Source: JABMOW01 sp964409335 (GTDB lineage: Bacteria > Fidelibacterota > Marinisomatia > SCGC-AAA003-L08 > JACNLC01). Taken from it: DNA of 38,290 nucleotides. This document shows, in pieces, positions 1-9,093 of the stretch. The notes under the pieces were generated by a model. The model did not search any database. It was given only the letters and a program-made list of their open reading frames with translations, and was not told where the DNA came from. Each line of letters begins with the position of its first letter. Position 1 is the first letter of the stretch. Location of the stretch: positions 1 to 38,290 of the forward strand of contig CAYPCW010000025.1 of assembly GCA_964409335.1 (NCBI GenBank), written 5' to 3'. The translations under genes and the position numbers were made by a program.

Positions 1-15
1 AAAAGGAAAAATAAA

Positions 16-249
16 ATGGAAATTACATTACAATCAACAATCACTTGTCCCGATTGTGGACACAAAAAGGAAGAGACAATGCCGGTTGATGCTTGCCAGT
101 ATTTTTACGAATGTGAAAACTGCAACACGGTTCTGAAACCACAACAAGGCGACTGTTGTGTATATTGCAGTTATGGAAGTGTAAAATGTCCGTCAATTCA
201 AAAGGCGAGAGATGTGACCGGCAAAAAAAAAGTCATGCCAACAGCATAG
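16..249 (+). CDS. GDCCVxC-domain small Cys-rich protein
   Basis: A 77-residue protein with nine cysteines: a CxxC pair at 11/14, C27, a second CxxC at 33/36, then the family hallmark GDCCVYCSYGS at 45-55 and a final C58 in KCPSIQ. This matches the small GDCCVxC family, some of whose members are selenoproteins; here every relevant position is an ordinary Cys codon. The spaced CxxC pairs suggest a small metal-binding (zinc-ribbon-like) fold, but the biochemical role is not established. In other genomes I recall relatives near mercury or heavy-metal resistance genes; no such genes are visible here, although the left flank is cut off. A purine-rich AAAAGGAAAA lies just before the ATG. Family recognition is firm, function unknown. 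Confidence 0.85.
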   Translation: MEITLQSTITCPDCGHKKEETMPVDACQYFYECENCNTVLKPQQGDCCVYCSYGSVKCPSIQKARDVTGKKKVMPTA

Positions 250-810
250 ATTAAATGCAGGCAGGCGGAAAGCGCTAAATTGAAAGTCATTTCCTTTAAT
301 CAACTTTTATGTGGGAGAACAGAAAATCGCTTTGGAGTCCGGTACGCAAATACAGGCAACCGGTGGCTAAAATGGCAGAATGCGATTAAGTCATATAAAA
401 TCGTCTGAATTTCGTTTTTACAATTAAAATAATCAAATAACCGGTGAAGATTACAAATGGACAGTTGAATGAATAAGACTTGAAATCCAAGGCGCAAAAT
501 TTCAAACAGCGCCCTGTCTAAAACATGAATTCGTCCATGGCGTTGAATGGAAAATAAAATTTTCACCATTACTTTGCCTGCCCCATTTCACCCATTGTCC
601 GATGAAAGAATTACTCTGTAATTTTCACTATGCGATTCATAATGATCCGTCTGCCCGCAGAAGTATTTATATTTTTTACACCGTTTCAGGGTTTGAGTGC
701 GATCCATCCAGCCGGTACCCCACCCTTTACCATTACCCTTCGTACTTTCTCTGGAAAATCATATTTTATACCAAACAATATTCGGATTTAACAGCGATCA
801 TTTCACGTAC
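250..810. other. Intergenic region, no supported gene
   Basis: About 560 bases between the small Cys-rich gene and trkH. Open frames exist on both strands (for example 300-569 minus and 602-826 plus), but their products have no recognisable motif, no good ribosome-binding site and atypical composition. I see no tRNA, clear terminator or repeat. It presumably carries the trkH promoter, but no convincing -35/-10 pair stands out. Confidence 0.5.
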
Positions 811-815
811 AGGGA
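811..815 (+). promoter_or_regulatory. Ribosome binding site deciding the trkH start
   Basis: AGGGA sits seven bases before the TTG at 823. It supports the TTG as the true start rather than the ATG at 697, whose extra 42 residues look nothing like a TrkH N-terminus. Confidence 0.65.
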
Positions 816-822
816 CATTTCT

Positions 823-2280
823 TTGAACTCCAAAACCGTCTTTCATGTTATCGGAAATCTGGTAATCATTGTCGGTATTTCCATGCTATTTAGCGCCGGG
901 ATTGCCGTCCTGTATCATGAGTCCGTGGTAAATTCGATTTTGATCTCGGCTCTCACGACCATTCTCGCGGGTGCGGTCATGAACCTGTTTACCCGCAACC
1001 ATCCGGCTCCCCGATTGAGGGATGCCATGTTTATTGTTTCGCTGGGTTGGATAATCATCGTGTTTTTCAGCGCCTTACCCTATTATTTTTCAGGGATTCT
1101 TCCTCATTTCACCGATGCCTATTTTGAAGCGACGTCTGGTTTAACCACCACCGGCTCCAGCGTATTGGGCGGGCAGAAAACCATGCTGTTAGAGGATATC
1201 CCCCGCGGGATACTCTTTTGGCGGAGTTTTACCCATTTTATTGGCGGGATGGGGATCATCGTTTTTTACATCGCAATACTACCTATGTCTGGTGTGGGGG
1301 GAAACAAGTTGTTTGAAACCGAATCCCCCGGACCTTCTATCACCCGGCTGACCCCCAGGATCAAACATACCGGCAGAATTTTATGGACGATCTATACGGG
1401 AATTACCTTCCTTGAAACAGTCATCCTGCGGGTTGCGGGGATGGACTGGTTTGACGCAATATGCACATCCTTCGGCACAATTGCTACCGGCGGATTTGCT
1501 ACCCGGTCGGGGAGTATCGGGGATTATCACTCTGCCGTGATAGAATGGATCATCATCGTATTTATGATTCTTTCTGCGACAAATTTCACGCTTCATTTTC
1601 AAAGCCTGACTCAACGGAAATGGTTATATTGGCGAAATTCTGAGTTTAAAGCGTACATACTGATCATGGCTGCCGGCATTTTACTGGTATCCCTCAATAT
1701 CTCAGGCGGAACCCTTGCGGGGTGGCTGGATTCGTTACGGAAAAGTACGTTTACGGTTGTATCCATCGGAACCACGACCGGATTTTCAACAGAAAATTTC
1801 GATCAGTGGCCCGCACTTTCCCGTATGGTGATCTTTTTTCTCTTATTTTCCGGGGGATGCTCCGGCTCTACAAGCGGTGCGGTAAAAACGATCAGGTCTA
1901 TCCTTGTGTTTAAATACATCGGTATCACCATGAAACGGATTTTACACCCGACAGCACTTTACCATTTGAGGATAAACGGGAAACCCATCTCTGATGATAT
2001 CGTCACCAAAACGCTCGGATTTTTTTTGCTCTACATTTTAATTGCGATTCTTTCCACAATATGCTTATCTGCAATGAACATTGAAATTATTTCCGCTGCC
2101 AGCGCCAGCGCTACAGCACTCGGTGGTGTCGGACCAGGATTAAACATGGTGGGACCTACTCATATTTGGGCAGATTTTCCGACGCTGGCGAAATGGCTGA
2201 TGAGCTTTGTGATGTTATTGGGTCGGTTGGAAATATTTTCTTTATTGGTGTTGTTCAACCGCAAGTTCTGGGCAAAATGA
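823..2280 (+). CDS. trkH: TrkH/KtrB-family potassium uptake channel subunit
   Basis: Integral membrane K+ translocating subunit of about 485 residues, the usual TrkH length. Four P-loop selectivity-filter segments are visible: TTTGSS near residue 110, TIATGGF near 220, IGTTTGFST near 318 and LGGVGPGL near 435, each within the M1-P-M2 pattern of this family. I place the start at TTG 823: an AGGGA is well spaced before it, and the protein then begins MNSKTVFHVIGNL, like other TrkH proteins. The frame is open back to an ATG at 697. TrkH usually works with a cytoplasmic NAD-binding TrkA; no trkA is found here, so it must lie elsewhere. A weak dyad without a T tract follows the stop. Family assignment is firm; ion selectivity follows from family knowledge. 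Confidence 0.92.
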   Translation: MNSKTVFHVIGNLVIIVGISMLFSAGIAVLYHESVVNSILISALTTILAGAVMNLFTRNHPAPRLRDAMFIVSLGWIIIVFFSALPYYFSGILPHFTDAYFEATSGLTTTGSSVLGGQKTMLLEDIPRGILFWRSFTHFIGGMGIIVFYIAILPMSGVGGNKLFETESPGPSITRLTPRIKHTGRILWTIYTGITFLETVILRVAGMDWFDAICTSFGTIATGGFATRSGSIGDYHSAVIEWIIIVFMILSATNFTLHFQSLTQRKWLYWRNSEFKAYILIMAAGILLVSLNISGGTLAGWLDSLRKSTFTVVSIGTTTGFSTENFDQWPALSRMVIFFLLFSGGCSGSTSGAVKTIRSILVFKYIGITMKRILHPTALYHLRINGKPISDDIVTKTLGFFLLYILIAILSTICLSAMNIEIISAASASATALGGVGPGLNMVGPTHIWADFPTLAKWLMSFVMLLGRLEIFSLLVLFNRKFWAK

Positions 2281-2481
2281 CGGGAAACCGTTTTATAGTC
2301 GTAAAAAAACGGTTGCCGCTGCCTCAAAAAGCATCGGGTAAATGAAACCAAATATTTTGGGCTTTTAAATCAAATGGGGTACTGCGAATATCAAATCTGA
2401 TCTTTTACCGTTGGGGATCACCGTATTCCCAGCTGAATACCCACCGGTGTTGAGGCTGAAATTCATGCTGTGAAAAGCACA

Positions 2482-4350
2482 TCAACGACGGAATGTCATC
2501 TTCAGGTTGTAAATGCCCTCGGATCTGTGTTTTTCGATATCGAAGCCCATACTTTCAAATAATCGCAGCATAGGTGCATTTTCCAACAATACTTCGGCGG
2601 TAAATCCCAACAATCCATGGTTTTTTGCCAGTAAAGCGAGATACAACAGGATTTCTTTTCCGATCCCCAGATTTTGATATTGGTCGTTGATGACGAATGC
2701 CAATTCTGCTGTGTGGGAATCCTCATTGATCAGATATTGTCCCATACCGGCAAGGATATCCGGTTCTGTTCCCTGAATAAATGCCAGGATGACGATTTCC
2801 CGTGAATAGTCAATCGTGACAAAATCCTGTAATCTTTCATGGGGCATGTCCAGCCGGGCAGAGATAAACCGGCGATACATGGATTTATCGGAAAGTGAAT
2901 AAAACAGATCTTTCAACAATGGTTCGTCACTGATCTTAACTGGCCGGAAAAAGATTTCGAGGTTTGTGCGTGTCACCCGGAAAGTCTCCAGTTCTGATGG
3001 ATATTCACCTGATTTTCCGTCAACAAATGCCTGGTCCCGATAGATCAAACCGCATGCTCTTGCCTCGCAGATCAGTTGTGCCCTGAATTTCGGGTGGGAA
3101 ATAGAGATCAATTGCATCGCGCGATCCCGGATATTCCGCCCATGAAGGTAGGCGATGCCGAACTCGGTGACCACGTAATAGATATCACCCCGATTCAACG
3201 TAACGCCTGCGCCTTCCTTCAGATAGGGCACGATCCTCGAAACGGTCTCATTTTCGGCGGTGGAGGGCAGCGTTAAAATCGTTTTTCCATTTTCAGCGAG
3301 CACTGCACCCCGCATAAAATCTGCCTGTCCTCCGATACCGCTGTAAAAGGTATGCCCCAATGACTCTGCTGTGGCTTGTCCTGTGAGATCAATTTCCAGT
3401 GCGCTGTTGATAGCCACCATATTTCGATGATGTGCAATGTATAGAGGGTTATTGGTTTTATCTACCGTGCGAAATTCAAAAGCGGGATTGTCGTGGATGT
3501 ACCGGTAGGTTTCCGCAGTTCCCATGCAGAAGGTGGCAACCGTCTTGCCCCTGTCTATAAATTTTCGCATGTTGGTGACGCTACCCGTTTTCATCAGGTT
3601 AACCAGTCCGTCACTGATGAGTTCGGTGTGGATTCCCAGATCTTTTTTACCGGACAAATTGGACAAAATCGCATTGGGCAATATTCCATACCCAACCTGA
3701 ATCGTATCTCCATCCTGTACCAGTTTCGACACAAACCCTCCGATTTTCCGGGTGATGTCATTATCCGGCAGATCGGAGTATTCCAGAAGAGGTTCATCTT
3801 TCGGGATGATATAATCGACGTTCGAAATATGAATAAACCCATCACCATGAACCCTTGGCATATTCCGGTTTACCTGTGAGATCACAATCCGGGCAGATTC
3901 GACGGCTGCCTTGACGATGTCTACACTAATCCCCAAACTCATGTACCCGTGAGTATCGGGTGGAGAAGTCTGAATGAGAGCCACGTCCACCTGAATGAAT
4001 CCCCGACGAAACAATTCAGGGATTTTTGACAGAAAAATGGGGGAGTAGTCGGCTCGCCCCTCATTGACCGCCTCACGGGTGTTTTGACCGATAAAAAAGG
4101 AGTTATGTCTGAAATTTTGTTTGAATTTCGCCACGGCATAAGGCGCTACTCCCAGTGTCCAGACGTGCATAATTTCCGAATCCAGAACCGCTTTTGGATG
4201 TGTTTCCGCATACTCAACCAATGATTTTATCAGGTACTGCGGTTCAGCGCAGGCGGTACCGATAAAAATACGCGCACCCCGATGGATTTTTTTAAAAACA
4301 AGTTTTTCCGGCAGAAATTTTTCAGGATATTGTTTTTTTATCGCTTCCAT
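2482..4350 (-). CDS. Acetyl-CoA hydrolase/CoA-transferase fused to GNAT acetyltransferase
   Basis: A 622-residue two-domain protein. Residues 1-440 are a class I CoA-transferase/acetyl-CoA hydrolase of the 4-hydroxybutyrate CoA-transferase type: LGIHTELISDG at 238-248, in which E243 is the probable catalytic glutamate that forms the acyl-glutamyl-CoA intermediate, and GGQADF at 340-345. Residues 464-622 are a GNAT N-acetyltransferase domain with the acetyl-CoA pyrophosphate loop QNLGIGKE at 559-566 and the usual C-terminal block around NAPMLRLFESMGF. The fusion is a known architecture annotated as bifunctional, but its physiological substrate is unclear; acetate/acyl-CoA exchange or self-acetylation control are both possible. 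It lies downstream of the nar operon on the same strand but beyond a strong terminator, so it is probably transcribed separately. I see no strong Shine-Dalgarno before the ATG. Confidence 0.88.
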   Translation of the reverse strand: MEAIKKQYPEKFLPEKLVFKKIHRGARIFIGTACAEPQYLIKSLVEYAETHPKAVLDSEIMHVWTLGVAPYAVAKFKQNFRHNSFFIGQNTREAVNEGRADYSPIFLSKIPELFRRGFIQVDVALIQTSPPDTHGYMSLGISVDIVKAAVESARIVISQVNRNMPRVHGDGFIHISNVDYIIPKDEPLLEYSDLPDNDITRKIGGFVSKLVQDGDTIQVGYGILPNAILSNLSGKKDLGIHTELISDGLVNLMKTGSVTNMRKFIDRGKTVATFCMGTAETYRYIHDNPAFEFRTVDKTNNPLYIAHHRNMVAINSALEIDLTGQATAESLGHTFYSGIGGQADFMRGAVLAENGKTILTLPSTAENETVSRIVPYLKEGAGVTLNRGDIYYVVTEFGIAYLHGRNIRDRAMQLISISHPKFRAQLICEARACGLIYRDQAFVDGKSGEYPSELETFRVTRTNLEIFFRPVKISDEPLLKDLFYSLSDKSMYRRFISARLDMPHERLQDFVTIDYSREIVILAFIQGTEPDILAGMGQYLINEDSHTAELAFVINDQYQNLGIGKEILLYLALLAKNHGLLGFTAEVLLENAPMLRLFESMGFDIEKHRSEGIYNLKMTFRR

Positions 4351-4482
4351 ATTGATTAATCATTTTAAAATTATATTGAAATGCCCGGATGGGTTTATTC
4401 CGATGAAAATGGACGGATAAATTTACGGTAATTGACGGCAGCCAATTCAGAAATTGAACGGTGGCTCATCATCGTTTGAAGG

Positions 4483-4523
4483 AAAAAGAATCGCCGTCAA
4501 AAATGATTTTCAACGGCGATTCT
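4483..4523 (-). terminator. Intrinsic terminator of the nar operon
   Basis: A perfect 11-bp inverted repeat (AGAATCGCCGT at 4487-4497 and ACGGCGATTCT at 4513-4523) with a 15-base loop. Read on the minus strand the stem runs into TTTTT (4483-4487). It lies about 80 bases after the narK2 stop, so it closes the nar operon before the CoA-transferase gene. Confidence 0.85.
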
Positions 4524-4602
4524 CTGTTTTATCGTTCTTTAGCTATCTGGTCAATTATCGCAAGAACCCCCGGATATGAACCGGTGGTGTCCTTTCCCTT
4601 CT

Positions 4603-6249
4603 TCAAGGATTCTTCACATAGGCATTCGAACGCATGTAAAACCACCAGTTCAAGGCCAGACACCCCGTATAAAAAATGGCAAATCCATACAGCGCATATT
4701 GGGGAGTTGCGGCCGTAATCTGTTCCCCAAATACTTTGGGGATGATGAATGCACCATAAGCGGCGACGGCAGAGGTCCACCCTAACACCGGACCGGCCTG
4801 TTCGGCATTGAAAACCACGGCAATGGTCCTGAATGTGGATCCGTTACCCACACCGGAAGCCGTGAACAAAATGATAAACAGGATAAAAAACGGTAAGAAA
4901 TATTGTTCCGGAGTCGCAGAGCGGTATGCTGCAGACATGTAATATGCCACCCCTAAGGCGGAGACGATCATCACCATGGAAACCAGCTGAGTGATCTTGG
5001 CACCACCCACTTTATCTGAAATCCATCCGCCCACCGGGCGAATCAACGCACCGATGAAAGGTCCCATCCATGCAAACATGAGTGCACTGGGTCCGTTGGG
5101 GTTGACGGTGCTGTGAAGGAGTGTGCCATCCGGTCCGGGAACATGTGAAAATCCGAAGATCACCTTAATGGCGAGGGGAAAAGCAGCGGAATACCCGATA
5201 AAAGACCCAAAGGTCATCGTATAAATAATGGTCATTGCCCAGGTATGCCGGTTATTAAAAATTTTATACTGACGTTTGAGATTATTTTTCAATTCTCCGG
5301 GGGACAAGGATTTCATCAGTACCACTGTCACTGAAATGATGATGGGCAGGATAATCCATTTATTCTTCAATATGTTATCGGTGAACCAGGACCCGCCGGA
5401 TAACCCGGTCGGTGCAGGCAGGATAAAATAGAGTCCCGCCGCTGCAGCGAAGAATCCGATGAGAAGTAAATAGCTGATGCGGGCAAAAGCCACCAGCGGG
5501 TGTCCCGGGTTCGGAGTAACATCTTCCGAAACAATATTGTTCATCTTAAACCAACCCAAAAATGCCAGAGGGATCAGAAACAACAGCCACACAAATCCTG
5601 CATTCTGTATCCAGGCGTGGGTACCCGCCGGGATTTTGCCAATGAGGGTCCCACTGGTATTTTCTAGTATCATCGGATCGCCTGAGAGTCCGCCGAGCAG
5701 GGCAAATGTCATCACCAACGGAACCAGAATCTGCATGGTGGTAACGCCAAAATTTCCCAGACCTGCGTTCAGTCCCAGTGACGTTCCCTGGACCTTCTTA
5801 GGATAGAAAAAGCTGATATTGCTCATGGAAGATGCAAAATTACCTCCGCCAATCCCGGAAAGGAACGCCAGAATCTGAAATATCCACAACGGCGTACTTT
5901 TATCCTGCAGAAATATACCAGCGCCAATCGCAGGGAGCATCAGGAGCGCTGTCGTCAGAAAAATAGTGTTCCTCCCCCCGGCGATCCGGATGAAGAATGT
6001 ACTGGGGATCCGCAGTGTCGCCCCCGTTAGTCCGGCAATGGCTGTCAGTGTGAACAGTTCGGACTGGCTAAATGGAAATCCAAGATTCAGCATCTGAACA
6101 GAGATGATCCCCCACATGATCCAGACTGCAAATCCCACCAGCAGACTGGGGATGGATATCCACAGATTCCGATTGGCGATTTTCTTTCCGGTAGATTCCC
6201 AAAAATCGGGATTTTCCACATCCCATTTAGAAATATTGATTTGTGACAT
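4603..6249 (-). CDS. narK2: Nitrate/nitrite transporter, NarK2-type MFS
   Basis: A 548-residue major facilitator protein of about 12 TM helices with NarK signatures: GGGNFASSMSNISFFYP at about 134-150, the matching C-terminal-half signature SGVGNGSTFRTIAVVFN, and arginine R80 in LRIPSTF, equivalent by context to the substrate-binding Arg of E. coli NarK. This branch generally acts as a nitrate/nitrite exchanger, exporting nitrite made by cytoplasmic-facing NarG. It starts 33 bases after narK1 with AAGGAT before the ATG, and is the last gene of the operon, followed by a strong terminator. A 50-residue hydrophilic loop (about 300-340) lies between the halves. The NarK2 label rests on similarity to E. 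coli NarK and on the paired arrangement with the next gene; antiport direction is inferred. Confidence 0.9.
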   Translation of the reverse strand: MSQINISKWDVENPDFWESTGKKIANRNLWISIPSLLVGFAVWIMWGIISVQMLNLGFPFSQSELFTLTAIAGLTGATLRIPSTFFIRIAGGRNTIFLTTALLMLPAIGAGIFLQDKSTPLWIFQILAFLSGIGGGNFASSMSNISFFYPKKVQGTSLGLNAGLGNFGVTTMQILVPLVMTFALLGGLSGDPMILENTSGTLIGKIPAGTHAWIQNAGFVWLLFLIPLAFLGWFKMNNIVSEDVTPNPGHPLVAFARISYLLLIGFFAAAAGLYFILPAPTGLSGGSWFTDNILKNKWIILPIIISVTVVLMKSLSPGELKNNLKRQYKIFNNRHTWAMTIIYTMTFGSFIGYSAAFPLAIKVIFGFSHVPGPDGTLLHSTVNPNGPSALMFAWMGPFIGALIRPVGGWISDKVGGAKITQLVSMVMIVSALGVAYYMSAAYRSATPEQYFLPFFILFIILFTASGVGNGSTFRTIAVVFNAEQAGPVLGWTSAVAAYGAFIIPKVFGEQITAATPQYALYGFAIFYTGCLALNWWFYMRSNAYVKNP

Positions 6250-6282
6250 TCTGTAATCCTTTATGTGACTTGTGGGGAAAAT

Positions 6283-7827
6283 TTATTCTTCTGCGAACGC
6301 ATTTTTAGGTTCTTCCAGCATAAACAGACAGATCAGCAGGCTTAGCGCTGCTCCTGCGGCAATGGTAAAAAAGAACGTTTTTGAGTCCACCAGTGAGTAT
6401 AAGACCAGATAGAACACCGCTCCAACATTTCCGTACGCACCCGCCATTCCGGCGATCTGTCCGGTCATACTTCGTTTGATCATAGGGATGACCGCGAAGG
6501 TAGCGCCCTCCGCACCCTGAACGAACATAGAACATATGATCGTAATGATCACCGATATCACCAGCCACCACATCCCGCTGAACATGGGTTCTATCGTCTG
6601 TATTCCGTCTACTACCGGACCCCATCGCCCGATCTGAGCCATGCCAAAAAAACCGACAGCGATTCCCGCCATATAAATAAGCATGGTTCGTTTTCGATTT
6701 TTCATATGATCGGATATCAATCCGCCCAAGGGTCTTGCAAACAAATTAACGAAAGCAAAGGAAGCGGCGATCATCCCCGCAAGCGTCGGGGTCATAATTG
6801 TATTTCCGTCAGGTCCCATAAGTTTGTCAAAGGTCGTTTCGAAGAACATGGGTAACATGGACACCACTGCCAGTTCGGCGCCAAAATTAGCAAAATAGGT
6901 GCTGTTTAAAGCAGCGACACTTCCCCAATGGTATCTTTCACGGTCAGGTACGCCTCGTCTCAGAATGGGTAAATTCGTCTGAAGGACTTTGATCACATGA
7001 GCCAGATAGAGGGCGGCTAATATCCCGTACACACCCATAAGTACATTGTGTGAAATTAAGGGCGTATCCTCAATACGGACATTTCCAATACGCCAGGCTA
7101 AAATTCCCATTGCTCCCACCAATGGGAAAGACCAGACCAGATACTGAAGCAGGTCCGGGTAGGAAGATACGGTCATGGGTTCGGTCTTTTTTGCCTTGTT
7201 GATCTGTTTCCCTGTGGGTCCGTCGGTGACTAAGAAATAATACATAACCCCGTATACCAGAGACACAAGGCCGTTCACCGCCAGGGCGTACCGCCATGCA
7301 TCTCCATCCAAACCTAAAAAACCATTGAAAAAATGGATCGCCAGCCATGGCAGGGTCATCGCAGCCCAGGCAGAACCAAAGTTACCCCAGCCTGCATAAA
7401 ATCCTTCCGCTCTGCCGATCATTTTTGGAGGAAACCAATTCGCAACCATTTTGATACCCACAACGAATCCTGCACCGATAGAACCTAAAATTAATCGGGA
7501 AATCAGCATCTGGGTAAAGGTATTTCCAAATGCGAAAAAGAATGTTGGGATGGCCATGGTTACCATCAGCCCGGAGAATACGATCCTGGGACCGTACCGG
7601 TCGATTAATGCACCGATCAGGATCCGCGCAGGAATGGTCAGCGCCACATTACAAATCGCCAGTACTTTGATGTGTTCCCTGGTGAGCCAGTCCACATTTC
7701 GGAGCATCGTCGTAGCAACCGGCGCCATATTGAACCAAACGAAAAACGTGATGAAGAAGGCGATCCAGGTATAGTGAAGGACTTTAATCCGCTCCTGGCT
7801 AAAATCAATGAGTTCCGGTCTTTTCAT
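6283..7827 (-). CDS. narK1: Nitrate transporter, NarK1-type MFS
   Basis: A 514-residue MFS protein of the nitrate/nitrite porter family, distinct from the NarK2-type neighbour. It shows the nitrate-signature regions GAGFVVGIKMVANWFPP and GAEGATFAVIPMIKRS, each followed by a glycine-rich helix (GWGNFGS and GAYGNVGA). This branch is thought to be a proton/nitrate symporter that starts nitrate uptake before nitrite accumulates. Paired NarK1 and NarK2 proteins, sometimes fused as in Paracoccus, are common next to narGHJI. The gene starts 42 bases after narI with AAGGAC upstream of the ATG and belongs to the same minus-strand operon. Transport mode is inferred from family knowledge. Confidence 0.88.
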   Translation of the reverse strand: MKRPELIDFSQERIKVLHYTWIAFFITFFVWFNMAPVATTMLRNVDWLTREHIKVLAICNVALTIPARILIGALIDRYGPRIVFSGLMVTMAIPTFFFAFGNTFTQMLISRLILGSIGAGFVVGIKMVANWFPPKMIGRAEGFYAGWGNFGSAWAAMTLPWLAIHFFNGFLGLDGDAWRYALAVNGLVSLVYGVMYYFLVTDGPTGKQINKAKKTEPMTVSSYPDLLQYLVWSFPLVGAMGILAWRIGNVRIEDTPLISHNVLMGVYGILAALYLAHVIKVLQTNLPILRRGVPDRERYHWGSVAALNSTYFANFGAELAVVSMLPMFFETTFDKLMGPDGNTIMTPTLAGMIAASFAFVNLFARPLGGLISDHMKNRKRTMLIYMAGIAVGFFGMAQIGRWGPVVDGIQTIEPMFSGMWWLVISVIITIICSMFVQGAEGATFAVIPMIKRSMTGQIAGMAGAYGNVGAVFYLVLYSLVDSKTFFFTIAAGAALSLLICLFMLEEPKNAFAEE

Positions 7828-7869
7828 ATTGAGTATTTGTCCTTATGGGGTATGAAGTGAGAATCTGAA

Positions 7870-8559
7870 TTAAATAAATCGTCGGTTCCGGTTCCAGTGC
7901 CAGCGAACCAATTGTGGCCTTCTCCATAGATAAGGATTAGGAACCACCAGTACATGAACCAACCTGGAAAAAGGGAAAAGGAATACGGTCAACCAGGCGC
8001 CGATGATATGAAGCTGGATCATCCAGGGCAATGGCGTGATAAATTCTATTTGCGGATTCAACTTACATAAAGATATAAGGTACGGGTTTGCCACGGCAGT
8101 AAACCACGAGCTGCCCCAGGAGTTAAATATGGCCGTTCCCAACCCGGATAGTACCTGAATAAGGAGTAAAAAAAGAACGATCCAGTCCATTCGGGATGTG
8201 ACAATCTTTGCTCGCGGGCGGGTCCACCGCCGGATCAGGATGATCACCATTCCTATCAGCGTGAAAAGGCCACCCATGAGCGCACTGATCTCCAAAATAT
8301 ATAATCGCACCATATTGCTGTTCCACGCCAGGATTTGAGCCGGTAACAGGAATGCCGTTAAATGACCCAGCAGGATGAATATGATCCCAAAGTGAAAGGG
8401 TACTAACGCCCAGAAATGAATCCGGTTTTCCAGGAATTGTGAGGACAGGCTGGAATAGGAAAACCCCCGGGTAACATACCGGTAAATTGAGACTGAGATA
8501 AACGTCAGTAGGGCAACATATGGGAAAATACCATACAACATCAAATTGAAAATCTTCAT
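7870..8559 (-). CDS. narI: Respiratory nitrate reductase gamma subunit (cytochrome b)
   Basis: Membrane diheme cytochrome b that oxidises quinol and passes electrons to NarH. At 229 residues it has E. coli NarI length, with five predicted TM helices. The four heme-ligand histidines are present: H56 and H66 in VPFHFGIIFILLGH, and H184 and H202 in the fourth/fifth helix region (LHIIGAW and RLVHVLV). It overlaps the end of narJ by the 4-base ATGA, indicating translational coupling, and has AAAGGAAG just upstream. All heme ligands are intact, so it should be functional. Confidence 0.96.
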   Translation of the reverse strand: MKIFNLMLYGIFPYVALLTFISVSIYRYVTRGFSYSSLSSQFLENRIHFWALVPFHFGIIFILLGHLTAFLLPAQILAWNSNMVRLYILEISALMGGLFTLIGMVIILIRRWTRPRAKIVTSRMDWIVLFLLLIQVLSGLGTAIFNSWGSSWFTAVANPYLISLCKLNPQIEFITPLPWMIQLHIIGAWLTVFLFPFSRLVHVLVVPNPYLWRRPQLVRWHWNRNRRFI

Positions 8560-9089
8560 TCCACTTCCTTTTTCATTGGATATTTTTCAGAGATAAATTC
8601 ATCCAGAGCGGTCAAAGCCGGCGCATAAATGTTGTTTTCAGGCAATCCGCTTTTCATTTTTTCAATCGCAGGTTGAAAATAGGTTTTGATGAATGTCGCG
8701 GCATATTCCCCATCCAGATTCCCAAGGAGCCGCATACAATGACTCAGATGGTCGGGCAGTTCGGTGGACTCCGTGAGGTTGTGGCTGCGAAGTAATTTTC
8801 TCATTTTTACCAAAAATTCACCCCGGCCGTAATTTTCACCAAACAGGTGCCAGCCCAGTTCAAGACAGCAGTCCGGATTCATGTCAAAAGTGGACGTAAA
8901 AATCTCTTCCAGGGTCTGTGGATTTATTTGTCCGATGGATTGGGAAAAGTTCATCAACCTGTCGGATACCTTCGCGGATAATTCATGAAATTCAGTGAAT
9001 TGCCCGACGGTATATTGATAGTCGTCCTGCGGATACGAAAATATCGCTGCGAACATCTCGTATGCTGATAATGGCGCTGCTGCTTCCAT
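8556..9089 (-). CDS. narJ: Nitrate reductase assembly chaperone NarJ
   Basis: Cytoplasmic chaperone (TorD/NarJ family) needed for molybdenum-cofactor insertion into NarG and for membrane docking of NarGH. With the start chosen here the product has 177 residues. The family core is visible in FAAIFSYPQDDY near the N-terminus and in LELGWHLFGENYGRGEFLVK. The frame is open further upstream to 9161, but that start would overlap narH by 68 bases. The ATG at 9087-9089 lies four bases after the narH stop and has AGAGGA in front, so I prefer it. The 3' end overlaps narI by ATGA. Confidence 0.93.
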   Translation of the reverse strand: MEAAAPLSAYEMFAAIFSYPQDDYQYTVGQFTEFHELSAKVSDRLMNFSQSIGQINPQTLEEIFTSTFDMNPDCCLELGWHLFGENYGRGEFLVKMRKLLRSHNLTESTELPDHLSHCMRLLGNLDGEYAATFIKTYFQPAIEKMKSGLPENNIYAPALTALDEFISEKYPMKKEVE

Positions 9090-9093
9090 TCGT

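Noticed and set aside
300..569. 89-codon minus-strand frame between the first two genes
   Set aside because: No motif, no Shine-Dalgarno and atypical residues; most likely chance in a non-coding stretch.
2286..2314. AACCGTTTT/AAAACGGTT inverted repeat after trkH as a terminator
   Set aside because: The stem is A/T-rich and neither strand has a T tract after it, so it is too weak to call.
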